Positions 1 to 6,074 of a stretch of 10,429 nucleotides of DNA are shown here, one piece after another. Every line of letters begins with the position of its first letter. Positions within the stretch are counted from its first letter, which is position 1. The notes beneath the pieces were generated by a model. The model saw only the letters and a list, made by a program, of their open reading frames with translations. It was not told where the DNA came from and did no database searches. Source of the DNA: an uncultured Eubacterium sp. (GTDB lineage: Bacteria > Bacillota_A > Clostridia > Lachnospirales > Lachnospiraceae); contig CANTHI010000083.1 of the NCBI GenBank assembly GCA_947653505.1, positions 1-10,429 of the forward strand, in the 5' to 3' direction. Position numbers and translations under genes: made by a program.

Positions 1-230
1 GATGAGGGAAGCGGACCTGTTTCATTGTGACTTTGGAAGAATGTTAGAAGCTCTTGGTATTCTGCGCGATACACAGGCGGCGAAGCCGAAGCGGCACCTT
101 TAGCTGCTGGCGGAACGCCAGAAGCGAACCAGGTGCCGCGTCCGTCCGGTACCACAGTGTAGATGCAGAATATTTAGAGCTTCTTACATTCTGGAAACCG
201 GAACAATGAAACAGGTCCGCTTCCCTCATC
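1..230. repeat. Long nested imperfect palindrome (possible MITE or structured RNA)
   Basis: Bases 1-28 are a perfect inverted repeat of 203-230. Inside it further arms pair in register: 38-54 with 176-192 (16 of 17), 58-65 with 165-172 (8 of 8), 70-74 with 157-161, 91-99 with 131-139 (9 of 9), and an apical stem CTGGCG (107-112) with CGCCAG (116-121) around a GAA loop. A small side hairpin CGGC-GAA-GCCG sits at 78-88. Almost the whole 230 bases can therefore fold into one rod. No transposase or convincing ORF lies in it. The left flank is outside the window, so target-site duplication cannot be judged. A non-autonomous inverted-repeat element (MITE) and a structured transcript are both compatible; the identity is unknown. 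Confidence 0.8.
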
Positions 231-312
231 CAGCGTCCGGGAGGCCAATCTATACTGTTCCGGTCTGCCCCGATCAGGACTTCCCGCATTCTGGAGCGGA
301 CGCAACAATCAT

Positions 313-341
313 TTGTACTTTCCCGGAATAAGTGCTATAAT
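313..341 (+). promoter_or_regulatory. Sigma-A-type promoter with extended -10
   Basis: A perfect TATAAT lies at 336-341, preceded by TGC (333-335), which makes an extended -10. TTGTAC at 313-318 is a weak -35 at exactly 17 bases. Transcription would start near 348 and give a leader of about 55 bases before the first gene of the operon at 404. Confidence 0.75.
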
Positions 342-368
342 ATCCCACAGACTTTATCATCTGCCAAC

Positions 369-386
369 GGACTGCCACGCCAGTCC
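369..386 (+). other. Small leader hairpin before the operon's first gene
   Basis: GGACTG (369-374) pairs with CAGTCC (381-386) around a CCACGC loop. It lies in the predicted leader, ending 7 bases before the GGAGG ribosome binding site (394-398). It could affect translation or mRNA stability, but six base pairs may be chance. Confidence 0.35.
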
Positions 387-403
387 CATCACCGGAGGTT
401 TTT

Positions 404-1237
404 ATGCATACAGTCACACTGTTTATATGGTTTATTTTATATAGTATAACAGGCTGGATCTACGAAACAGCCTTTTGCAGCATTAAAAAATTAAAATGGG
501 ACAACCGCGGCATGCTGACCGGTCCATACTGTCCGATTTATGGTGTCGGCGCCGTGCTGGATGTGCTGCTCTGCAGCAGACTGCCGGATGCAAAATCCGT
601 ATTTTTTGCGTGTATGCTTGGTTCTGCCGTACTGGAATATGTGACCTCCTATACCACTGAGCGGCTGTTCCATGCGGTCTGGTGGGATTACAGCAGTCTG
701 CCGTTTAATCTGAAAGGCCGGATCTGCCTGTCCTGTTCCCTCGGCTTTGGTTTTGCCGGATGGATTGTCCTGTATGGCCTCCACCCATATGTCTCGATGC
801 TGACCGCACCGCTCCCGCTGGATCTGCAGGAGCTGATTGCGCTGTTGTTTATGGCTATATTTGCCGCGGACTGCGCCCTTACTGCAGACTCACTGGCTCA
901 GATTAACGTCAAGCTGGAAGCTGCCATGTATGCCATCGACTCGCAAATATCTGAAAAATATGATACCTTTATCGAGAACACAAAGCACAATATTTCCGAA
1001 GGAATCTGTACGATCAGGGAAAAGATTTCATTCGAAGAGTTTAGGGAACACCGGACCAGCGAAGAACTAAAGAAAACGCTGCTGACCATGAACCGGGTGC
1101 AGACGAGAGCGCTGCGTTCTTTAGCATCTTTCCGGCGCGTTTCCTACAGTGAGCTTGGCAGCCGCATGAAACATATGCTTTCTTTTGACAGGAAAAACAG
1201 CGGTGAAAAACAGGAAAAAATAAATGATAAAAAATAA
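404..1237 (+). CDS. Putative ABC-transporter permease family membrane protein (CmpB type)
   Basis: A 277-residue integral membrane protein that resembles the ABC_trans_CmpB (PF06541) family. The family is named as a putative permease, but its transport role is not established and no ATPase gene is adjacent. The visible family signature is GWIYE (17-21), the NRGMLTGPYCPIYG stretch (34-47), LEYVTSY (77-83), the WWDYS and PFNL pair (93-103) and a GRICL start to the next helix (105-109). Hydrophobic segments lie at about 2-20, 42-58, 64-83, 107-130 and 140-165. The remaining roughly 110 residues are charged, probably cytoplasmic and partly coiled-coil-like. The start is supported by GGAGGT at 394-399 with five bases of spacing. 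It is the first gene of an operon with the HD-domain gene 32 bases downstream. The family assignment is fairly secure; the function is not. Confidence 0.8.
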   Translation: MHTVTLFIWFILYSITGWIYETAFCSIKKLKWDNRGMLTGPYCPIYGVGAVLDVLLCSRLPDAKSVFFACMLGSAVLEYVTSYTTERLFHAVWWDYSSLPFNLKGRICLSCSLGFGFAGWIVLYGLHPYVSMLTAPLPLDLQELIALLFMAIFAADCALTADSLAQINVKLEAAMYAIDSQISEKYDTFIENTKHNISEGICTIREKISFEEFREHRTSEELKKTLLTMNRVQTRALRSLASFRRVSYSELGSRMKHMLSFDRKNSGEKQEKINDKK

Positions 1238-1269
1238 TCACCAGACCTCACCAGAAAGGAGCCCGCATA

Positions 1270-1740
1270 ATGAAACTGACCCGACAGGAACAAAAAGAAA
1301 TCCACCGCCATCTGCATGGCCTTCTGCATACACCCCAGTCCGCCCTGATGAAGCGCTGTATCCAGCACGGTACCATTTCGACCTATGACCACGTTCTCAG
1401 TGTCGTCCGGCTCAGCTATTATCTGAACCGCAGGCTGCATCTTGGCGCATCATCCAGAGAGCTTGTGCGTGGTGCGTTTCTGCACGATTTTTATCTGTAT
1501 GACTGGCATGAAAACGGATATATCGGACGGCTGCACGGCCTGCATCATCCGGCAATTGCACTAAAAAATGCGTCAGCGCATTATACGCTGACGCCCGTGG
1601 AGCGTAATATTATCGAAAGCCACATGTGGCCGCTGACGCTGTTTCACTTTCCAAAATGCCGCGCTGCGCTGATCGTATGTATCGCTGACAAAATCTGCTC
1701 CTCATATGAAGTCATCTTCCATACGAAATGCCTGCGTTAA
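1270..1740 (+). CDS. HD-domain phosphohydrolase family protein
   Basis: A 156-residue soluble protein with the metal-binding pattern of HD-superfamily phosphohydrolases: H41 in YDHVLSV, the H72-D73 doublet in LHDFYLYDWH, H92/H93 in the LHGLHHP stretch, H118 in ESHMWPLT and D140 in CIADK. This arrangement, with the extra histidines, is typical of HD proteins that hydrolyse nucleotides or other phosphate esters; the substrate cannot be read from the sequence. The length is normal for small stand-alone HD proteins. AAAGGAG (1255-1261) lies 8 bases before the ATG. It sits 32 bases after the membrane protein gene and is probably co-transcribed with it. Its TAA stop overlaps the stop of the convergent GH13 gene. 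Codons 101-108 also encode the stem of that gene's terminator on the other strand. Confidence 0.85.
   Translation: MKLTRQEQKEIHRHLHGLLHTPQSALMKRCIQHGTISTYDHVLSVVRLSYYLNRRLHLGASSRELVRGAFLHDFYLYDWHENGYIGRLHGLHHPAIALKNASAHYTLTPVERNIIESHMWPLTLFHFPKCRAALIVCIADKICSSYEVIFHTKCLR
1563..1594 (-). terminator. Intrinsic terminator of the GH13 transcript, inside the HD gene
   Basis: On the minus strand a perfect 9-bp GC-rich stem (GCGTCAGCG with CGCTGACGC, plus-strand 1570-1578 and 1586-1594) with a 7-base loop is followed by A and six T (1569-1563). This is a textbook Rho-independent terminator oriented for the GH13 gene, whose stop is about 140 bases upstream. The T tract follows the stem only on the minus strand. 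Read on the plus strand, the stem has an A tract before it and no T tract after it, so it should not stop the HD transcript. Confidence 0.8.
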
Positions 1741-3125
1741 TCCGTCAGGCGGATCAGCTTTCCGCCATTTGCAGGAAGCTTTAGGCGCAGTACTTTTTCT
1801 CCGACTGGCAGCCGTGCGCAGCCGGAAAGATCCAGACCCGCTTTTGCTTCGTTCCCCTGACAGACTGCTGCGTCCAGAACATCGACTGCCTGTTTTACAT
1901 GCCGCGACAGCGGGATTTCCAGCTCCAGCGGACTGCTGTCGCAGTTGACCGCGACGACCATTGCTTTTTTCCGTAACACCCTGGCATAAATAAACTGTTT
2001 TTGCGAAACCATCATTTCCTGATAATGACCGAAAAACAGCTCTGGAAACTGCTGGTTCGCCCTGCCAAGCAGACAGTGCAGTCTGGTAATCTCATCCTTT
2101 TCATAGGAATCCTTATAATCGGACAGCCGAAGCGGCGTTCTCGTATTTTCATCCTCCCCGCCGCCTGCTTCCCGTGGCATGGAAAACTCCGAGCCGCAGT
2201 ACAGAGCCGGGATCCCGTACAGCGTATACTGCATCAGCGCGATCAGCCGGCGGTGCTCCTGATTGTTTAATCTTTCATAAATACGCGAATCATCGTGGTT
2301 GTCCACATAAGTATACAGCTTCGCATACGGACACTGGTCATTGATCTCGCGGACTGAGCGCGCGATCAGCGGATAGTCCCCGTTGTTATGCGCCTGCACA
2401 AACTTTTTCTGCAGATCATGATTTGCCGCGCTGTGCAGCATCTTATCATTGACCCAGCGGCCGTATTCCTCGTCCATGAGCTCGCCCATCAGCCAGAAAT
2501 CCGGCTTGATACTCTGTGCGTTTTTTCGCAGCTCTTTTATAAAATCATAGTCCATTTCATCAATGGCATTGATACGGATTCCGTCAATATCAAACTCACT
2601 GATCCAGAACCGGACGGTATCAAAGTGATAGTCGTGCAGCCACGGACTGAGGATATTCAGCTTTACCAGCCGCTGATAACCGCCCCAGTTCTCATAGCTG
2701 AACCCGTCCCCGTACGAATTGTTTCCGGTAAAATTCACATTGGAAAACCAGTCCTTATAAGGTGACTGCTTTCCATTCCGTTCCAGATTGCGGAATGCAA
2801 AAAATCCGCGTCCTACATGATTAAACACCGTATCGACAATCACACGTAATCCCATGCTGTGGCATTGCGCCACCCAGTTTTTAAACTCTTCATTTGTACC
2901 CAGCCTGCTGTCAATCTTACGATAATCCGTGATCCCGTGGCCATGTGTATCCGACTGAAATACGGGCCCGATATAGATGGAGTTACACCCCATTTTTTTC
3001 GCATGCCCGGCCCATTCTGCCAGCTCTGCAAAACGGGAACCCTGCGTATCCGTACTTTCGTGCTCACATCCGCAAAGACTGAGCGGGTGAATCTGGTAAA
3101 ATACAGCACTGTCATACCAAGCCAT
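1737..3125 (-). CDS. GH13 alpha-amylase-family protein with Asn at the nucleophile position
   Basis: A 462-residue protein of the alpha-amylase (GH13) family with no signal peptide, so probably cytoplasmic and acting on maltodextrin- or glycogen-type oligosaccharides if active. The (beta/alpha)8 barrel regions are visible: region I with D98, N102 and H103 (DTVFNHVG), region II at about 181-192, region III with the acid/base E215 (FWLMGELMD) and region IV with N276, H277 and D278 (YVDNHDDSR). A beta-sandwich C-terminal domain follows from about residue 385. In region II the Arg-x-Asp motif reads R184-I-N186, encoded CGT ATC AAT, so the usual nucleophile Asp is Asn. The reading frame is otherwise intact. 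It starts at an ATG with GGAG 11 bases upstream. It may be co-transcribed with the DUF6465-like gene 125 bases upstream. The fold assignment is secure; catalytic activity is doubtful. Confidence 0.9.
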   Translation of the reverse strand: MAWYDSAVFYQIHPLSLCGCEHESTDTQGSRFAELAEWAGHAKKMGCNSIYIGPVFQSDTHGHGITDYRKIDSRLGTNEEFKNWVAQCHSMGLRVIVDTVFNHVGRGFFAFRNLERNGKQSPYKDWFSNVNFTGNNSYGDGFSYENWGGYQRLVKLNILSPWLHDYHFDTVRFWISEFDIDGIRINAIDEMDYDFIKELRKNAQSIKPDFWLMGELMDEEYGRWVNDKMLHSAANHDLQKKFVQAHNNGDYPLIARSVREINDQCPYAKLYTYVDNHDDSRIYERLNNQEHRRLIALMQYTLYGIPALYCGSEFSMPREAGGGEDENTRTPLRLSDYKDSYEKDEITRLHCLLGRANQQFPELFFGHYQEMMVSQKQFIYARVLRKKAMVVAVNCDSSPLELEIPLSRHVKQAVDVLDAAVCQGNEAKAGLDLSGCARLPVGEKVLRLKLPANGGKLIRLTD

Positions 3126-3141
3126 TTTTATAAACTCTCCA

Positions 3142-3166
3142 TTTCTATCTCATATTTTCTATCTCA
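3142..3166 (-). repeat. Short tandem repeat in the GH13 leader
   Basis: TTTCTATCTCA occurs at 3142-3152 and again at 3156-3166, a 14-base period, just upstream of the GH13 ribosome binding site. A related TTTCTATCATATT lies at about 3217-3229. It could be an operator or leader motif, or simple low-complexity drift. The rest of the 125-base gap (3126-3250) shows no clear terminator or strong promoter. Confidence 0.5.
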
Positions 3167-3250
3167 CATTTATCTTAAACGTATGTCCTGCTCCTGCAGC
3201 TTTCCTGACACCAGTCTTTCTATCATATTCCTGCATGCATATTCCCGCAT

Positions 3251-3715
3251 TTATCCAAACATGGATACCGAGCCCGTATGCCGCCCATCGATCACATAGT
3301 ATGCAGCTTCGTGTTCCTGACGTATGTATATCTCAATCTCATGCACCTTTTTGACAGAATGGATATTCGTAAATTTTTCCACTACACGGTCTATAATACT
3401 GTCACAGTCACACTGATGCCCCCGGTATTCAAAAATCATGTGCGTTACTCCATCCATCCAGCTGATCTCGCCGCTTAACCCGCGGTCGCTGCCGTCACGG
3501 TTTGAATCCCACAAATTTATAAACGACTGAAATCCCCCATTCACTACATAATATGCCCGCCCATCTTCCGGCTTGATATATACCTGCATATTCTGAATCG
3601 GCCCGGAACATCTGGCACTGGCCTCACGATAAGCTTTTTCTGCCAGTTTTGTCAGATTAATCTCTTTTTCATAATACTGCAGATACATACGAAGCGTTGC
3701 ATCTGAATTCATCAT
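3251..3715 (-). CDS. Two-unit DUF6465-like protein
   Basis: A 154-residue soluble protein of unknown function. It contains two similar units of about 62 residues, at about 8-69 and 92-153. Each ends in the same pattern: NMQVYIKPEDGRAYYVVNG with FINLW in the first, and EIEIYIRQEHEAAYYVIDG with VSMF in the second. The xVYIKPExxAAYYVINGK...IDLF-like signature resembles the small DUF6465 family, which is normally a single unit, so this looks like an internal duplication with a linker at 70-91. The start is set by AGGAGG (3724-3729), 8 bases before the ATG at 3715. An in-frame ATG 30 bases further upstream would place that Shine-Dalgarno sequence inside the coding region. It is divergent from the transporter gene and upstream of the GH13 gene on the same strand. 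I recalled the family from motifs, without a profile search. Confidence 0.7.
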   Translation of the reverse strand: MMNSDATLRMYLQYYEKEINLTKLAEKAYREASARCSGPIQNMQVYIKPEDGRAYYVVNGGFQSFINLWDSNRDGSDRGLSGEISWMDGVTHMIFEYRGHQCDCDSIIDRVVEKFTNIHSVKKVHEIEIYIRQEHEAAYYVIDGRHTGSVSMFG

Positions 3716-3723
3716 TACAAATA

Positions 3724-3729
3724 CCTCCT
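3724..3729 (-). promoter_or_regulatory. Ribosome binding site fixing the DUF6465-like start
   Basis: AGGAGG on the minus strand with 8-base spacing to the ATG at 3715 (a second ATG follows directly at 3712). It excludes the 10-residue longer in-frame start at 3745. Confidence 0.85.
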
Positions 3730-3767
3730 GTTTGTTCTTTTGCAATACGCCAGCTACTCTATGGTAT

Positions 3768-3796
3768 ATTTTAGTACATTCATTTCAAGTTGTACA
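3768..3796 (-). promoter_or_regulatory. Candidate promoter for the DUF6465-like/GH13 unit
   Basis: On the minus strand TGTACA (3796-3791) lies 17 bases before TAAAAT (3773-3768). These are 4 of 6 and 5 of 6 matches to the sigma-A consensus. It would give a leader of roughly 45 bases before the ATG at 3715. An overlapping TTGAAA with TACCAT at 16 bases is an alternative. Confidence 0.45.
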
Positions 3797-3911
3797 CCCT
3801 GTTTTTGCTTTTTTATACAAAAAATTATCATTTGAATACTGTATTTTTTATTTTTGTCAATTTTAGCAGAATCTGAGCACCCTTTTTGGTTGTTTTTTCT
3901 ATAGGTAACTA

Positions 3912-3939
3912 TTGACTTTTTTTTTTATAGTGATAAACT
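3912..3939 (+). promoter_or_regulatory. Candidate promoter P1 of the transporter operon
   Basis: TTGACT (3912-3917) lies 16 bases before TAAACT (3934-3939), which has a TGA just before it and so forms an extended -10. The spacer is mostly a T run. Confidence 0.45.
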
Positions 3940-3943
3940 TCTT

Positions 3944-3973
3944 TTGATAATAAATTCACAATTATTTTATTAT
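3944..3973 (+). promoter_or_regulatory. Candidate promoter P2 of the transporter operon
   Basis: TTGATA (3944-3949) and TATTAT (3968-3973) are separated by 18 bases and match the sigma-A hexamers at 4 and 5 positions. It lies about 45 bases before the start codon. Sequence alone cannot decide between P1 and P2. Confidence 0.45.
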
Positions 3974-4017
3974 TTTTATTCACATTTTACATTCAACAGT
4001 TAGGAGGCACAATTCAA

Positions 4018-5376
4018 ATGTTACTCGCACAAATTTTAGCAGCAGCGATCTTTGTCATCATGTTTCTTATGATCGTACTGGATAAGATCGAACGTCATTT
4101 TGTGACACTCGGCTGCGGCGTGCTGACGCTGGCAGTCGTATTTGGCATTGTCATGCGCAGTCCCGACGCTATTATGGAAACGCTGAATCTGCGCAGTATC
4201 TTTACGCTGGATTTCTGGTATGCTGCTGGTGAATCCGCAGAATCATCCAGCGGTATCAACTGGGCAACTATTATTTTTATCGCCGGTATGATGGTCATGG
4301 TAGAGGGCATGGCAAAAGCAGGATTTTTCCGCTGGCTGTGTATGCGTCTTGCAAAACTGGTCAACTACAAACCAATCCCGCTGTTTATTGCCTTTATGAT
4401 CATGTCCGCATTTCTGGCAATGTTTATCGACAGTATTACCGTTATCCTGTTTCTGGCCGCGGTAACTGTGGAGCTTGCAAAGCTGCTGAAATTTAACCCC
4501 ATTCCCATGATCCTGTCCGAGATCTTTTGTGCGAATCTGGGCGGTTCGGCGACGATGTGCGGAGATCCGCCTAACATTATCATCGGGACCTCCTTAGGAT
4601 ACTCTTTCAGCGATTTTTTAACCAACACCGGACTAATGGCCGGCATCAGCCTGATTCTGGTTATTGTCTATTTCTTCCTGGTGTTTCATAAAGAACTGGA
4701 AGAGGCAGAGAAAAAAGTCGTGGATACAGGCTCCATGCCGGATCCAAAAGAAGCGATCAAAAATAAAAAAGATTTTACACTCAGCTGTATCATTTTCGCA
4801 TGCGCGGTCGTGCTACTCGTCACACATGCGCAGACCGGCCTTACCGTAGCATTTATCGGAACGCTCATTACGATCATTACACTGCTTGCCTTTGCAAAAT
4901 ACATCAGGGAACTGTTATCCAAAGTCGACTACAAGACACTGTTATTTTTTATCGGCCTGTTTATGGTTGTCGGCGGTCTGGAGCAGACTGGTATTCTGGA
5001 AATCATTGCCGGATACATAGGAAAAGCCAGCAAAGGCAATCTGAAACTGATGATCGCGATCATTATCTGGGTGTCTGCCATTGCAAGTGCATTTGTAGAT
5101 AATATTCCGTTTGCTGCAACGATGATTCCTGTCATTAAGAGTCTGGCAGCAACACAGGGCGTTGATCTGGAGACCCTTGCCTGGGCGCTTTCTATGGGAA
5201 CAGATATCGGCGGCAGCGGTACCCCGATCGGAGCCTCCGCAAATGTCGTAGGCACATCGGTAGCCGCCAAAAACGGTTATGTCATCGGATGGGGCAGATA
5301 CTGCAAATCCGCGGCTCCGGCAACGATTATCGTTGTTGCAGTATCTATGGTAATTATTTTCATCCGTTACTGTTAA
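4018..5376 (+). CDS. ArsB/NhaD-type ion transporter (SLC13-like permease)
   Basis: A 452-residue polytopic membrane protein of the ion transporter superfamily that includes ArsB arsenite exporters, NhaD Na+/H+ antiporters and SLC13/CitM carriers. The two inverted-repeat signature loops are clear: N173-LGGSATMCGDPPNI (about 173-187) in the first half and D396-IGGSGTPIGASANV (about 396-410) in the second, with F359-VDN-IPF around D361/N362. A charged cytoplasmic loop at about 220-250 links the halves. The length is normal for the family. AGGAGG (4002-4007) lies 10 bases before the ATG. The cytidylate kinase-like gene follows 19 bases downstream. The substrate is uncertain: the DIGGSGTPIG and FVDN motifs fit NhaD/ArsB-like ion exchangers, but no arsenic gene (arsR, arsA, arsC) lies nearby, so Na+/H+ exchange or anion transport are the more likely readings. 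Confidence 0.85.
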   Translation: MLLAQILAAAIFVIMFLMIVLDKIERHFVTLGCGVLTLAVVFGIVMRSPDAIMETLNLRSIFTLDFWYAAGESAESSSGINWATIIFIAGMMVMVEGMAKAGFFRWLCMRLAKLVNYKPIPLFIAFMIMSAFLAMFIDSITVILFLAAVTVELAKLLKFNPIPMILSEIFCANLGGSATMCGDPPNIIIGTSLGYSFSDFLTNTGLMAGISLILVIVYFFLVFHKELEEAEKKVVDTGSMPDPKEAIKNKKDFTLSCIIFACAVVLLVTHAQTGLTVAFIGTLITIITLLAFAKYIRELLSKVDYKTLLFFIGLFMVVGGLEQTGILEIIAGYIGKASKGNLKLMIAIIIWVSAIASAFVDNIPFAATMIPVIKSLAATQGVDLETLAWALSMGTDIGGSGTPIGASANVVGTSVAAKNGYVIGWGRYCKSAAPATIIVVAVSMVIIFIRYC

Positions 5377-5395
5377 CGATAGAAAGGAGATTTTT

Positions 5396-5995
5396 ATGGC
5401 ACAAACAATTATCTCAGTCAGCCGTGAATTTGGCAGCGGCGGTCATGTAATGGCCGAAAAGATCGCCAGAGACCATAACCTGAATTTTTATGACAGACAT
5501 ATTCTGGATGAGATTGCAAATGAAAATAATATGCAGGTCGAAGTTCTGGAAAAATATGACGAAAAGCCGAGAAATGCGTTTCTTTCCAGAAGAGTCGGCG
5601 CATTCTCCAATTCGATGGAAGAAATACTGGCCGAAATGCAGTTTGATTATATAAGGAAAAAAGCAGAAAGCGGTGAGTCCTTTGTCATTGTCGGGCGCTG
5701 TGCTGAGACCGTACTCAGCGGCCACAAGGGACTGATCTCGATCTTTGTCGTCGGAGACGAGCTGGCTAAAATTGACCGGATTCAGCAGGTCTATCATCTG
5801 GACGAATCCGAAGCCATCGCCAAAATCCGCCGGCATGACAAAAAAAGAAAGCAGTATCACAACCGTCACTCCAGCTTCCGCTGGGGCGACTCCAGATATT
5901 ATGACGTATGCATCAACAGCAGCAAGCTGGGTCTGGAACGGACCGGCTCTGCTCTGGAAAACTATATCGCAGAGAGAATCAGACAGATGCGGTAA
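5396..5995 (+). CDS. Cytidylate kinase-like family protein
   Basis: A 199-residue protein resembling the cytidylate kinase-like (Cytidylate_kin2, PF13189) P-loop family. Visible features are the N-terminal glycine-rich loop SREFGSGGH (9-17), which lacks the Lys of a classic Walker A as is usual in this family; FYDRHILDEIA for nucleotide binding at about 31-41; VGRCAETVL at about 99-107; and a basic lid region RRHDKKRKQYHNRH with WGDSRYYDVCINSSKLGLE near the C-terminus. True CMP kinase activity is not established for this subgroup, and a genome normally carries a separate cmk. AAAGGAG (5383-5389) precedes the ATG by 6 bases. The 19-base gap after the transporter gene indicates one transcript, so it may serve or regulate the transporter, but that is inference. 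Confidence 0.85.
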   Translation: MAQTIISVSREFGSGGHVMAEKIARDHNLNFYDRHILDEIANENNMQVEVLEKYDEKPRNAFLSRRVGAFSNSMEEILAEMQFDYIRKKAESGESFVIVGRCAETVLSGHKGLISIFVVGDELAKIDRIQQVYHLDESEAIAKIRRHDKKRKQYHNRHSSFRWGDSRYYDVCINSSKLGLERTGSALENYIAERIRQMR

Positions 5996-6024
5996 TAACT
6001 ATTTTTGCAGATTATATATATGAT

Positions 6025-6056
6025 AAGCGGCAGCTGCTAAAAAGCAGATGCCGCTT
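6025..6056 (+). terminator. Hairpin terminator after the transporter/kinase operon
   Basis: Arms 6025-6038 and 6043-6056 pair at 13 of 14 positions around an AAAA loop, 29 bases after the kinase stop. The T tract after it is short (TTT, then CAATT), so its strength is moderate. Flanking TGATAA and TTATCA can extend the structure. It could also slow the convergent minus-strand transcript. Confidence 0.65.
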
Positions 6057-6074
6057 TCAATTATCAGATCACAC

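Larger units (their letters stand above)
3716..4017. other. AT-rich divergent intergenic region
   Basis: These 302 bases between the divergent DUF6465-like and transporter genes hold no ORF. They are strongly AT-rich with many T tracts on the plus strand, and may be intrinsically curved. Candidate promoters face both ways. Two imperfect copies of a CACCCT-plus-T-tract element lie at 3795-3817 and 3878-3903. No riboswitch-like fold was recognised. Confidence 0.6.

Noticed and set aside
44..289. An 81-codon minus-strand open frame in the left-edge region
   Set aside because: It runs through the arms and loop of the palindrome, lacks a good ribosome binding site and resembles no family; the pairing explains the sequence better.
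1741..2000. A plus-strand terminator for the HD gene inside the GH13 gene
   Set aside because: Only weak stems (4-6 bp, bulged) occur near the T runs at about 1794 and 1964; none has the stem directly followed by a T tract.
3716..3745. A 10-residue N-terminal extension of the DUF6465-like protein
   Set aside because: It would translate through the AGGAGG at 3724-3729, which is correctly spaced for the ATG at 3715.
5414..5869. A 151-codon minus-strand open frame opposite the kinase-like gene
   Set aside because: It is a shadow of the conserved cytidylate kinase-like coding frame and resembles no family.
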